A stretch of 64,000 nucleotides of DNA from Cotesia glomerata (taxonomy: Eukaryota; Arthropoda; Insecta; Hymenoptera; Braconidae). Of the stretch, positions 12,274 to 22,977 are shown in pieces. The notes under the pieces were generated by a model. That model searched no databases, was not told the DNA's origin, and saw nothing but the letters and a program-made list of their open reading frames with translations. Each line of letters starts with the position of its first letter. Positions within the stretch are counted from its first letter, which is position 1. A program made the translations under genes and the position numbers. The DNA lies in assembly GCF_020080835.1 (NCBI RefSeq), contig NC_058159.1, forward strand, positions 18,944,474 through 19,008,473. The letters run 5' to 3'.

Positions 12274-12308
<35 letters not shown>
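11750..12308 (+). repeat. Repeat R, 5' part; interrupted in its AC tract
   Basis: All R landmarks up to the microsatellite are present, including GAGCTC palindromes near 11838, 11880 and 11920 and both 160-bp units. The AC tract at 12278-12308 ends abruptly at the first base of the R1-clade LINE (12309). The distal half of this R copy is not found on the far side, which lies beyond an assembly gap. Confidence 0.75.
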
Positions 12309-12310
<2 letters not shown>

Positions 12311-12839
12311 CAGAGGAGAAACTGCTACCAGGCGCGTCTCCCTGTAGCGGATGGGAGAACGCTCGCTGTCCTTGGATGACACTAGGTCTCTTAGTTGATG
12401 AGATACAGAGGGTAGGAGCCAAATAAAATACGCTCCCGTGGACAAAACTCCCCCCCCCTTTAATAGGTTGGTCACACTAACTGACCTAGCAAGACGATCG
12501 TTCCCTGCTGTAACTCACTGGGAGTGTCCGGAACCCGTGTCGATTATTTCCGACAATGCAGGCTACGGCTGATGTGAGCTTGCTCTGCCGAGGTGTAAGT
12601 TGCAGTAGCGGATCAGGAGCCAGCCACTTCGGGCCTTGATCAGGAAGTACGCAGTGAGTATTAGAGATCGGAATCTTCACCGCCCCGAGCGAGTCTAGTC
12701 CGTCCGTGTATTCCGGGACTGGCTAAGTGTCGGCTAGGCCTCAGGGAACTGGGGTAGGAGTACTATCTCCGAGGGTACATCCGTTCCTAGTTATAACAAC
12801 CCGCTCTACTCCGTACGATGCGCTGGTAAATCAAAAAGT

Positions 12840-13511
12840 ATGAGTAATTTACAGGAAATAAACAAGAGTGGAAACAGGCTTCATGCCCAACAAGCAGCGA
12901 TTGAAGCAAGCGCTGAAATGAAGAGAACGCAAGCGCTGGAGCGCCTTAAAAAGCTGACCATTGAGCTGCAAGAGTTTGTCCAAACTAAGGTCAATATCCA
13001 CAAGGAGATAAAGACCAAGACAACCGGTGTAGTCAATGCTCTTGGAAGATTCAAGAAACTGGACGAGGAATGGCAGTCATCACGACGACGCATTCAAACT
13101 GAAGTTAAGACGGAAAAAGCAATGGACACTGGAGCCGACGGTGACGGCGAATCTGCTGCTGAGGACAAGGGTGAAACTGACACAAGGCCTGGAAAGAGAA
13201 AGGACCGAAATTCGCCAGAGCCAACCGACAAAGTCACAAAGAAGAAGGACTTGAAAAAAAGCCCTCCCCAACGACTGGCAGGGCAGGACGACGAACCTAA
13301 GAAGGCGACTAATTGGGAAAAAGTACAGTCTAAGAAGGAGAAAAGGGAGCTAGCTAGAGAGCAACTCTCAAAGCAGCCACCGAAGAAGCCCAGGCCAGAG
13401 CCTAAGCGGAAAAAACCACGCAAATGGATCAGACCCGACGCACTGATCATCCGCCCGGCCGAGAAAACAAAGTATGCCGAGATTCTGCGTCGCATAAGAG
13501 ATAGAGTGTAG
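12840..13511 (+). pseudogene. LINE ORF1 (gag-like), N-terminal part, disrupted
   Basis: ATG at 12840 follows the leader. The protein begins with a predicted coiled-coil segment (roughly residues 10-85, rich in A/E/K/L/Q), continues through a very basic, low-complexity linker (residues 90-195; runs such as KKKDLKKSPP and PKRKKPRKW) and reaches 'RPDALIIRPAEKTKYAEILRR', the start of the conserved gag domain of R1-type ORF1 proteins. The frame stops at 13509 just where the nested LINE begins. The remaining half of the domain and the zinc knuckles continue at 15683. Intact ORF1 protein would bind element RNA; this copy cannot make it. Confidence 0.7.
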
Positions 13512-13791
13512 AGTGTAGAGTGAGCAGCGTCTTTTTCTTGTGCTTTTTTGTTTGCTATTATTTCAGTTTGATTTTGTTTATTTTTTACTGTAGGGACAGT
13601 TTTTTGAACAGTAATTTTTCGGGAATATTTTTAACTATCAACTGTTATTGGGCATTAAGTAGTTCATTTGTTATTTGTGATCAATTTTAAATTAGTGCAA
13701 TTTTGAGGTTGGACTTTGCAGTTGGCTTGTGGGACTCTGTCTGTTTGGTGCTGCCATCTGATTGACTTATAGGAAAGGTGTTGTATTCATT

Positions 13792-14763
13792 ATGGCTTGT
13801 GTGTTGTGTTTTTCGGAGATATCAGACTCGGCACACTGCATTAAAGCAAACTGCCATCTTCACCACAAGTTTCATGTATCATGTGTTAAACTTAGATACA
13901 ACTTTGGATCCGCACCTGATGCTTTAGATGCGGTACATAAACAATGTCCTGCATGTTCAGAAACAAACTCAATGAATTTATTGACATCGATTGCTGTTCA
14001 CTTGCCCAAGCTAAGTAAACTTGATAAATTGGATAACCTTGAAAAGTCAGCGCAAGATTTACACACAAAGGTAGATGATATTATTTCTAAGCAGGCTGCA
14101 CTAGATGCTAAATTTAATAGTTTGGAGAAAAGAGTGAGCGAGCTTGAAAATAAAGGATTTTCAGGTGGCTCAAAAAAGGAGGCTGAGAAGATTTCAAGGG
14201 CAGCAGATATTCTGCTTAATTGTAACTTCGAACAAAGAGCCCTCCAAATTGAGGCACAGGCTCTTGCGGATGAGATTTCAATTTCCGGTCTAGAAGAAGT
14301 GGCAGAGGAAAACCTAAAAGAAGTTGTAAATAACTTACTTGATGTTCTTGATGTACCTCGGGATGATTTCGGAGTCAAATATGTCAAAAGGATCGGTAAA
14401 CCAGTTGAAGCTAGAACGAGGAATGCTAAGCATAAACGCAGGGATGTTCTAATCAAGTTTGAATGTAAAGAAGCTGTGGATGTAATGATCAGGAAGTCCA
14501 AAGATGTAGTTATTAAAAATAATGATTTATTAGCCGAGGAAAATATCTCGCAGGACCCTGTTCGTCTTCATTGCCGTCATCCGCCTACTCTTTACAAATT
14601 TCGTTCGCAGGTATTAAAGGATTTCCCTAAGCTACTTCCAAAAAATGTGTGGATTGCTGCAGCCTCAGTGTTTGTTAGAATCGATTCGGAGAAACCGCCG
14701 CTGAAATTATTGCCGTCTAATGGGATAGAGGTGCTCAAAAAGCACATTCGCTCGCGTGAATAA
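13792..14763 (+). CDS. LINE ORF1 with N-terminal PHD-like zinc finger
   Basis: The frame opens earlier without an ATG; ATG 13792 is chosen because the Cys/His cluster starts right after it (MACVLCFSEIS). Residues 3-60 show C-x2-C, C, H-x2-H, C and a final C-x2-C (CPAC), a PHD/RING-like finger. Residues about 70-130 look like a coiled coil with regular leucines (LSKLDKLDNLEK). Residues 160-260 resemble the RNA-recognition-like fold of LINE ORF1 proteins (ISISGLEE... VLIKFECKEAVDVMI). At 323 aa it is intact and ends naturally. Probably an RNA-binding, trimer-forming gag-like protein of the nested LINE. It is the only undamaged retroelement frame in this part of the window. Confidence 0.65.
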   Translation: MACVLCFSEISDSAHCIKANCHLHHKFHVSCVKLRYNFGSAPDALDAVHKQCPACSETNSMNLLTSIAVHLPKLSKLDKLDNLEKSAQDLHTKVDDIISKQAALDAKFNSLEKRVSELENKGFSGGSKKEAEKISRAADILLNCNFEQRALQIEAQALADEISISGLEEVAEENLKEVVNNLLDVLDVPRDDFGVKYVKRIGKPVEARTRNAKHKRRDVLIKFECKEAVDVMIRKSKDVVIKNNDLLAEENISQDPVRLHCRHPPTLYKFRSQVLKDFPKLLPKNVWIAAASVFVRIDSEKPPLKLLPSNGIEVLKKHIRSRE

Positions 14764-14870
14764 CTTTCATTCACTCCATCATCACTATCGCTTGCTCAAG
14801 AACAAATCAGTCTGTCAACTTCCTCTTCTCAAGTTCCTCTCAGTGTTTGTCACGTTAGATACTTAAATCG

Positions 14871-15482
14871 GTTAGATACTTGGGCGTCATACTCGAAGAT
14901 ACTCTTACCTGGTCCTTGCAAGTTTCTGAAATTTGCAAGAATACCATGAGAACTCTCGCTCAACTTAAAATGAACGGTGATGCCTTTAGTTTTTCAGTTA
15001 GAAAAAGACTAGTAACTACCTTGATTTTTCCAGTGTTCGACTATTGTGCAGCGGTGTTTACTGATTTAACAAGTCAACAACAACTTAGACTGCAACGCAA
15101 ACTAAATGCTTGTGTTAGATATATATTTAAAACATCCAGATTTGAACATGTTACGAGGTACTACAAAGAACTGTGTTGGTTAACTCTAAGAAGTAGGAGA
15201 AGTTTTTTCATGTCTTGTTTAATTTATAAAGCGCTTTATCTACAGCAAAAGCCACTTATTGGCAATAATTTACAAATTTGTGAGTCTAGGCCGCGCAGGG
15301 GGGATGAAAGGAATGATTTACTTGTTGTACCGGGTTGCCACAGCACCAAGTATGACAAATCCTTTTTAGTGAGTGCGATTAGGATATGGAATCGGTTACC
15401 TTCAGACTGCACCTCACAATCGACTTTTCCGGCTTTCCGTAAAGCATGTTTCGAGTTTTTGTTGAGCGAAGAGTATGCGTGA
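14871..15482 (+). pseudogene. LINE ORF2 C-terminal remnant (end of reverse transcriptase)
   Basis: The frame begins within 'YLGVILEDTLTW', the conserved segment just after the reverse transcriptase palm, and continues through 'FDYCAAVFTDLTS' and 'RLQRKLNACVRYIF', typical of the thumb and C-terminal region of Jockey/CR1/I-type ORF2. It ends 'AIRIWNRLPSDCTSQSTFPAF', also typical. No endonuclease, palm or FADD box is present. The upstream junction carries the short repeat 'gttagatact' twice (about 14853 and 14871), consistent with a deletion by microhomology. Confidence 0.7.
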
Positions 15483-15682
15483 TTTGACTATTGTCTTTAA
15501 TAAATACTTTTATCTGATGATGGAGTGATATATTGATGTACTTACTATATGTATAATATACCAGTAATATTTGTAATACACTACTTTTGTTAATTAACAT
15601 TCATTGTAATGTATTTTGGAAGGCCGCAAGGAGCTACGACTCCATGGCCTTTAAACAATAAATAATAATAATAATAATAATA

Positions 15683-16322
15683 AAGCAGGAGGTCCCAGAT
15701 GAGCAGGTTCGTTCAACGGTAGATAAGATCAACAAGATCAGAAGTGGCGACTTGTTGATTACGATTTCAAGGAAGAGCACTGACAAAGGCCAAGCCCTCC
15801 AAAAGACAATCGCAGACATCCTTAAGGAGGAGGCCAAAGTGATCTGCAAAGGACCACAGGAGACCATCGAGATCCGAGATATCGATGACGACACGACGAA
15901 AGAGCATATTCAGACCGCTCTAAAGAGGGAAGCTGGAGAAAGTTGTGAAATCCCACTAGAGGCAATCAAAATCCGTGAAGCCTTTAGGGGTACGCAGACA
16001 GCCACAGTGTTACTACCAGCAGCTGCAGCACAAAAGTTACTGGAGGGAAACTGCAAAATAAGGATCGACTGGGTCAATTGCCGAATGAGAGCAACGAAGA
16101 GACCCATACAATGCTTCAAATGCTGGCACTTTGGGCACTTCGGATCTCAGTGCAAAAGCGAAGTCGACCGGTCTAAGCACTGCATAAGGTGCGAAAAAGA
16201 AGGACACAAAATTGCTGATTGTAAAAATCCAGCTAAATGTGCACTGTGCTTTGAACAGCACGGCGTAGAAAAGGTGGCTCACCATGCAGGCACGAACAGA
16301 TGCCCCGTCTTCCAAGATACGC
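15683..16322 (+). pseudogene. LINE ORF1 (gag-like), C-terminal part with zinc knuckles
   Basis: This frame picks up exactly where 12840-13511 broke off (AAG CAG GAG at 15683). It has the second half of the gag domain (GDLLITISRK... DIKEEAK-like helix... FRGTQTATVLLPAAAAQKLL) and then three metal knuckles: CFKCWHFGHFGSQC, CIRCEKEGHKIADC and CALC...HH...C. Two are clear CX2CX4HX4C. The frame runs into the assembly gap at 16323. Residues after the gap are unrelated sequence and should not be joined to it. Confidence 0.75.
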
Positions 16323-16422
16323 NNNNNNNNNNNNNNNNNNNNNNNNNNNNNNNNNNNNNNNNNNNNNNNNNNNNNNNNNNNNNNNNNNNNNNNNNNNNNN
16401 NNNNNNNNNNNNNNNNNNNNNN
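16323..16422. other. Assembly gap, 100 N
   Basis: Exactly 100 N, the usual placeholder for unknown size. It replaces the 3' part of the R1-clade LINE and probably the second half of the interrupted repeat R. Confidence 0.95.
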
Positions 16423-17006
16423 GATAGATAGTTATTATTATTATTATTGCCCTGCCGAATACTCCTTGATCCCAAATTTTGAAGAATGACCACTTGATTA
16501 TTACTTTTCAATTAAGATTTTTATCGGCAAGGAGGCCCCCATACCATCAGAGAAAATTTCAGTGGAAATTCACAATTAAAAATTGCTGACAATTCTTTTT
16601 GAGAAAGATGTACTTTTAGTCAGTGTAAATTTTCTGAAGTCACTGAAACATATATATATATATATAATATATAAAGTCAATTTTAGGCGACCTTTTTCAA
16701 CGAAAAACAGCTGAAAACTTGCATGAAGGTGAGAACAGAAGCCTGTTCAAAAGCGGAGCTCTTAATATTAATATTAGAGTAGTATCTGTCCCCACTTTTT
16801 CATTTCCCATTTAAAATATCATAGGAAAAAAAATTATTTTTTTGTTTATTTTTAGCTCGGCATACACCTCATATATATAAGTCCATAGCATATTCTTTTG
16901 TAGAGAATTCAACGCTCTACAAAAAAAGGTCTCTTACACTTTATCATAAAGGCAGCTGTTCAAAGTTATTCAGACGTAAACTTCTAAATGTTGCCGGGTC
17001 AGCTAG
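16423..17006. repeat. Degenerate repeats; J-related fragment and Helitron-like end
   Basis: A GATA/TTA simple repeat opens the segment. From about 16755 to 16960 fragments of repeat J occur ('gagctcttaatatta', 'tgtagagaattcaacgctctac'). At 16990-17006 'gccgggtcagCTAG' followed by T looks like the 3' end of an insect Helitron, but no matching 5' end can be placed because of the gap. Confidence 0.45.
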
Positions 17007-17111
<105 letters not shown>

Positions 17112-17240
17112 GATATAACGCGGCTTGTCACGACGATAACGTCGCCAATTTACAACGGATCTCTACCAAACTCATCATACTTATTCTACAGATAAATACT
17201 AAAGTCAAGTTCGAAGATGAACTTAATCGGTCAAGTAATT

Positions 17241-17592
17241 TAGAAATATCAGGATTTCAAAATTTTGAAAATCATAAAAATTCATATTTCTTCACTTTCT
17301 TACTCGAATAATTTTTGAATGGGATAACTTATTGAAATTCTATAAAATACATCTGAAAGCTCTTTAAATAAGCTTCAATTTGAGTACTATATCATATGTG
17401 TAGTCGTAAAATTTTTTAGAAATGCCAGGATTTAAAAATTTTGAAATTATAAAAATTCATATTTTTTCACTTTTTAACCCGAATAACTTTGGAATAGGAT
17501 GACTTATTGAATCTCTGTAAATTGCATCTGAAAGCTCTGTAAATAAGCTTCGATTTGAGTACCATATCATATGTGTAGTCTTAAAATTATGT
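17241..17592. repeat. Two-unit tandem duplication, period 176 bp
   Basis: Units start at 17241 ('tagaaatatcaggatttc') and 17417 ('tagaaatgccaggattta'). Each ends with 'tatcatatgtgtagtc' (17390 and 17566). Divergence is modest, with no coding capacity. Confidence 0.75.
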
Positions 17593-18229
17593 TCTATTCC
17601 GCTATGCCAATTATGAAATTTGCTATTGCACTGGTTTTAAAATTTTTCCGTTGATATATATTTTTGTCAATTGCATAGAAGTTAAAAACCCTAGTTTTGT
17701 ATACAATCCTCGTTATATTTTTTTTCTATTCATGATGAAATCTACTCCCATTTCGGCTGCCGAATGGTCTTTTTTCTTGTTTTTTGAGGATTCCCGGAAA
17801 TTTTTGGACCGGTGTTATGAAAAATAAGATTAAAAAAAAAAAATTTTTTTTTTTCAATTGAACAAAAAAATAGAAATCGAAAAAAAAACCTTTCTGAAAA
17901 TTTCAGGATATTTGCAGAAAATGTCAAAGTTTTATATGAAAGAAAGAAAAAAGAAATTAAAAATGGTTATCATCGAGAAATTCGGAGTTTTTTCAGAAAA
18001 TCTAAAAAATAACAATGAAGATAGGTTTGAATAATTTTTTTATATTTTTTTCCAAAAAGAACATTTAATAACAAAAACTTTGAAAAAAAAAAAACGTCCC
18101 GATAAGTCAATTTTTGAAAAAATTATGGCAATTTAAAAATAAAAAAGCGGTTTTTTTGAAAAATTCATAACTTTTTTTTGGTTGGGTAAAAAAATTTGAA
18201 AAAATTATGAGAGACGTTTTTGATAGGGT
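17593..18229. other. A/T-run-rich spacer, nothing recognised
   Basis: Long A and T runs, no gene. Short phrases such as 'gaaaatttcagg' recur but no clear repeat structure can be defined. Confidence 0.5.
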
Positions 18230-18780
18230 AGAAAAGGATGGTAAACTTTCAGCCAAATCAAAAGGGGTCAGGGTCAAAAGTGGTCGATTTGGCGTGGAAT
18301 GCCCCATATATATCCACAGATTCGGTAGAATCTGGCGCCAAGTTCCGTTCAAATCCGTTGTAAACGGAGCGCCAGACTACTGACTATGTTTACTGTAAGC
18401 AGAACGGTTTTTTGAGGTTGCGAAATTTTATTTAATTCTACGGTACTTTTTTTACCCAATTTGTTTATCATAACAGTAATTCATAATTTATTTCACCGTA
18501 TTAATTAATTATATTCACTTATAACAATTTATTTACTTGAAATTATTAAATTTTATCAGCACATACTATAGCTCGCTCACAAATTTCGATCCTGACTTTT
18601 TTTTTATGGAGAAAGGTCAGCGCCACAGACTAGATAAAATAAAAATGTGTAGTAATCCTCCTATAGATACGCAACTACAGTTAAAAAAAGTAATTCACAG
18701 CTTACATTTACGACCGCCAGGGTGCACTGGAATTATATCTACATAAACTGTAGCTTCAAGAGAATAGTTTGCAGTAAAAA
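18230..18780. repeat. Repeats S (reverse) and K
   Basis: 18230-18310 contains 'tggtcgatttggcgtggaat', the reverse of repeat S. From 18305 'atccacagattcggtagaat' through 'actgtaagcagaacgg' (to about 18400) matches 45738-45840, and 18546-18742 matches 46550-46740 almost base for base. This copy continues past the point where the second one is cut by an LTR, so it serves as an empty site for that insertion. Confidence 0.7.
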
Positions 18781-18894
18781 ATGCTGCCAACGCGAGATTT
18801 AAGTTGGTACCAATTGTAAATTTTCATTATAATTACAAAAAATACTAAAATCCGAACAAAAACAGTTTCACTGTCAAAAAATCGCGCCAAGTCC

Positions 18895-19145
18895 ACGTTC
18901 ATAAGATTATTAGGAAAAAAAAATTTTTTTTTTTCTTTACAAAAAGATACAAAATAAAAAAATTTAAAAATCTAAGTAACCGATATGATTGTTTATGATT
19001 TTCGGAAATTAAAAAAAATCTTATTGTAAATTTAAAAATTAAAAAAAAAATTTTAGAACGTACTTGGTGTGCGTCATTGTGTATTTCAATTTTTTTAAAG
19101 TCCTAGTAAATAGATTTTACGAATTTCATTAAATGTATATATGAT
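18895..19145 (+). repeat. Repeat L (inverted copy beside the Copia LTR at 51189)
   Basis: The stretch from 'ctttacaaaaagatac' to 'gaatttcattaaa' is the reverse complement of 51189-51395, including the marker 'gaacgtacttggtgtgcgtc'. No ORF. It shows that the Copia 3' LTR ends directly in a dispersed repeat. Confidence 0.75.
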
Positions 19146-21443
19146 TTTTTCGAGCCTTACTCAACTATTATAAAGATAATATGACAAAATTTTAAGTAAA
19201 TTCTGAGATGAAGACCAATGCAACAGATAGATTTCTATGAAATCTACCTAAAAACTTATAAGAAAACTATGAAAATGAAAACCACTAATAATCTTAGTAA
19301 ATTTTCAGCTTTCATGATTTAACTACCATTGCTTCAATCGAACCAGGTTTTTATATTGACTTAATTGCAATATATTTTTAGTTATCAACAATATTAAGCG
19401 AGACTAAAATAAAATCGTTTACTCGATATAATATTCAAAATCAATTAATAAATGCGATGAGATGATTGCATTGTTATGAATTGATGTATTGTGAAAGTTG
19501 TCAAACAATGAACTGTGTTCGTCCAATCGGGTAATGCAATTAGATTGCAACGTTGTATCCCGCTAATCTAATAACTGTTCCCGTTATTTCGAGAGAGAGG
19601 GTGATACGATTTTCCAGTAAATGCGAATGCCACGCCAATTAATAGGAGGTCCTTTCGCCATCAATGTTAAATGAAAAATATTAGATTACGCATAAAATTA
19701 ATTTTTATCTAATAGTTGAAGTCCTTATTTATCTACTAAGGAATTTTAATTTAGTCTTTACCGTGCAAATTTTTGAAAAAAAAATTTTTAAAAATGTTAC
19801 TATTTTTTCCGAGTCTTACGAGAAAGTCAGACCTTAACAACTTTCTCGCATTATGGTATTAACTACCGATTAGATGGGGTAAAAAAAAACTCAAAATAAT
19901 GTTTTCGAAATATTCAGGTTTCATTTTTTGCAATAAAATATATAGGTTGCCGTGGAATATATGGAAAAATCAAAATTATAAAATCACAAAAAATTCTCAA
20001 GCAATCTACATTAAAATGAAGTCAAAACATTTGGCAACGTTGCATAGCGCGCAAGCTTCAGACCATTCAATAAATTAAAACTAATTTATTTATTTACACT
20101 GACTGCAAAAACTTAAACGTGGTTAAGGTTATATTGTGCAAATGAAAATGTAAACAACTGAAGTTCAGCGTTGCCAAATCACGGTTAGGTTACTAGCAGC
20201 TGATTTGAAAGAGTCAAATTAATTTTTGTATTTAACTATTTTTTTTTTTTTTTTTTAAAATTTCAACGATTAATGCCTCATATACTATTTATTTTTTAAT
20301 TTTAAGAATTTTTATGGGTTTTTTTTTATTTTAATTTATCGTATATTGACTACTACAGTTGTTTTGACTCAACTGGAGCGAAAGGACTTCCTTAAATGTC
20401 TAGATATAAAAAACGTTACTGCGATTATTTATTTTAATTAGCTGACTTATAACTCTTATCTATAGATTTTAACTGTTTTTAAGCGTTAATATGTATATGA
20501 AGCAAATGAAAAAAATAGTTTTATATTTTATATTCAAATAAATAAATATAAAACATTGATTTTAGAATAGCTAAACTCTTTTGGCCATTTTTAATTACTA
20601 AATTAACATTTTTATGTTATGAGAATTTTTATTAAGATGAAAAAAGTTTTCTTCTGTCTTTAGAATTTTTTTGAGCTCAAAAATACGTTTCACGGATATT
20701 TTCAAAAATCATTCGTTAGAATAACTGGAAATTTTTAAAAAATTTTTGAATGATTGCAAGATAAAAGCAAGATCAAAAAAATTCGTATTTATGGAAATTT
20801 TGATTACGTCTAACCCCTTTAATTCAATTCACGCATTGTAATAATAATATCAATAGTTATCATGGCTATCTCTTTAATTGAAAATTCATTCGCGATCCTT
20901 CTGATATTCAATAATTAAAACATCTATTCAATTTATATTATTGCATTAATGTAATAATACGTACAAGTTATAAATTTGACGGTTCCATGTCAATTTTAGT
21001 TTATTTAAATTTTAACACATGTCCCTTCATATGTATTCGATAAACATAACTCTTTTTTTCTACTCTAAATCATTTCATTGCCTTTGGAATGATCCTAATT
21101 CCCTGTAGCTAAATCTACAATTATGTCAATAAATATAGATGCGCATATTTTACATTACGTACCACGCGCATCAGACATATCTCTTCTATCTGCATTCACT
21201 AATTAGTACATCAAATTAACAAGTCTTATTATTTATTATTATGGTTATAAATTGTTTATATTTATAAAATAATTAATTTGAATTTGATAAAATGCCTACA
21301 GAAAATAAGCTTCTTAAAAAATTTCTAGTCTTTTTTATAAGTACTAGAAATTCGAACGCGCTTTGCGCGCTTCTGTCAAAATGTTTATCATCGACAGTTT
21401 AATTAATCAATATTTTTACAAATTTTACTCATTAATATTTAAC
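19146..21443. other. AT-rich intergenic DNA, no gene recognised
   Basis: No ORF above noise and no clear repeats. 19480-19650 is somewhat less AT-rich and may be unique sequence. Nothing supports a regulatory or RNA call. Confidence 0.5.
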
Positions 21444-21575
21444 TGTTGCCATGGTAACCGTTGTCATAATAACGGTTGCTATGGTAACTGTTGTCATAGT
21501 AGACGTTGCTATGGTAACTATTGCCATGGTACTCGTTGCTATGATAACCGTTGCCAAAGTGATCACCATAGCAAC
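21444..21575 (+). promoter_or_regulatory. Array of RFX X-box-like palindromes
   Basis: Four close matches to the palindromic RFX-factor X-box (GTNRCC-N-RGYAAC style) are stacked: GTTGCCATGGTAAC at 21445-21458, GTTGCTATGGTAAC at 21475-21488 and 21505-21518, and GTTGCTATGATAAC at 21535-21548. They are spaced 30 bp, with half-matches between and an inverted one (CACCATAGCAAC) at 21564-21575. Read as protein the array gives a spurious Cys-rich peptide. It may be a simple minisatellite whose unit happens to be an X-box; binding in vivo is untested. Confidence 0.55.
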
Positions 21576-22239
21576 GAAAAGCAACAATAATGAAAACGTC
21601 ACATCATCTTTTTAATAAAGGATATTAGATGTTACTTTGTTGACTTTCGCAGACTTCTTACTAAATTACTACCTTACATTTAGATAAGATTTGATTCGTG
21701 TTTTAAAAAAGAATACTTATTGGATTGTATATAAAGAAAAAAATTAATTGAAAATTCTGATTAATTGAAAATTTTAAATGTTTAGAAATCTATTTTAAAA
21801 CTTCATGTCATCTCTCTTTTCTGACATTGAGCGAGTAAAATCATCATTATTATATGCAAGTAGTAATAATTTCTGGACTATCAAGTCTGAAGCTTTGAAA
21901 GATGGATCAGTGAAATCGTCACTAAGTATATTACTGATTCAATTATCATCATTATTGTACAACATTTAAAGAGAAAATAATGGCTGAAAGAAATGTCATT
22001 GCATTTTTATAAAAGCAATTCTAAAAAGGTGTTTAAAAATTTTTCAACTTTTTACGAGAAAATTTTCAAAAATTAAAAAAGTTGTTCAGTTTTTTTCAGA
22101 TTTTAACGTTTTTGAAGCTATAGAAACTACTTGCGGGAACAAACTGTATATATGTAAATATTATAGGAATTTGAAAAGAATCGAAAGAATAAATTTTGAG
22201 AAATCAAAAGAATAATTTAATACAATAATATAATACTTA
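21576..22239. other. AT-rich spacer, nothing recognised
   Basis: No ORF or repeat stands out before the next repeat R. Confidence 0.5.
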
Positions 22240-22896
22240 AAAATTAGGAAAATGGTTGACTCTGAAGGCCATCCCTGCAACTTCGCGCCAATTCTATACT
22301 TAAACGCTTGAAATTGCACTTATGACGTTTTTGAGCTCTTCGAGCTCATAAATACAATATGTATGTTATTTTAAGCTCTTTGAGCTCAAAAATCTGATAG
22401 AAGAATGATAAAACACTATTTTTTGAATTTTCAAATCGCAATAACTTTTGAATGAATGAACCGATTTCCACGCGGTTGGTTGCATTCGACGCAGTTTCTT
22501 AAGCTTCATGAAAAATTTTTAAGTTTGAATTGATAGAACAAGAAATTTCGGAGTAATTCCAAAAAACACTTTTTTCGGTTTTCTTTCGTCAACTCTCAAA
22601 CGAATTAACTGATTTTGACCGGATTGGCAGCGATCGACGTGGTTTTTTGATGTTAAGAGCTGATTAGTTTTTGGAATTGATCGGTCAAGCCGTTTGAAAG
22701 TTATTCCAAAAAAACCACATTTGAAAAAATTTTTTTTTGTAGTGTTTGGGATTTCTCAAAATCTACTGGTCCGAATCGGTCCAAAGTACATTCGGAACCT
22801 AACTTCAGTCAAGCCCTTTCGAATGGCACCAACCGTAATTATACCGGTCAAGACGTTCAAAAGTTATTAGAGGTTTACATACATCCACATCCACAT

Positions 22897-22976
<80 letters not shown>

Positions 22977-22977
22977 G
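22240..22977 (+). repeat. Repeat R, left half, split by the element at 22980-31231
   Basis: All R landmarks are present: the lead-in 'ggttgactctgaaggcc', GAGCTCTTCGAGCTC near 22333, both 160-bp units and a long AC tract (22901-22972). The sequence then meets a CACTG-ended element. The missing distal part (the 'gcgaggttagtcagggaagc' region and terminal hairpin) resumes at 31237. Confidence 0.8.

Larger units (their letters stand above)
13522..15682 (+). mobile_element. Internally deleted LINE with (TAA)n tail, nested in LINE gag
   Basis: A complete 5' region with an intact ORF1 (13792-14763) is joined near 14850-14871 to the 3' end of ORF2 (to 15482), a 3' UTR and a (TAA)n tail (15659-15683). 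Endonuclease and most of the reverse transcriptase are missing. The flanks 'agcag' (about 13519-13523 and 15684-15688) may be a short target duplication. Just before the left border 'tagagtg' is repeated three times. The tail type and zinc-finger ORF1 suit CR1/Kiri/I-type LINEs of insects, but I cannot name the clade. Confidence 0.7.
12309..16322 (+). mobile_element. R1-clade LINE seated in an AC microsatellite; truncated by assembly gap
   Basis: The element is much more GC-rich than its surroundings. It begins exactly at the end of an AC tract, has a roughly 530-bp 5' leader without a long ORF, then a gag-like ORF1 (12840 onward). ORF1 resumes after a nested LINE and ends in CCHC knuckles at the gap. 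ORF2 (endonuclease and reverse transcriptase) would lie in the unsequenced part. Established knowledge: R1-clade families Waldo and Mino insert into simple repeats ((ACAY)n and (AC)n). Assignment to a Mino-like lineage is inferred from the site plus the gag style. Confidence 0.7.

Noticed and set aside
13094..13495. Antisense frame of 133 codons opposite LINE ORF1
   Set aside because: Shadow of a basic, Lys-rich coding sequence; the Ser/Phe-rich product has no features of a real protein.
21363..21590. 75-codon Cys/His-rich frame (CHGNRC, CYGNCC)
   Set aside because: It is a translation of the X-box repeat array. It has no ATG of good context, and the repetition is at DNA level.
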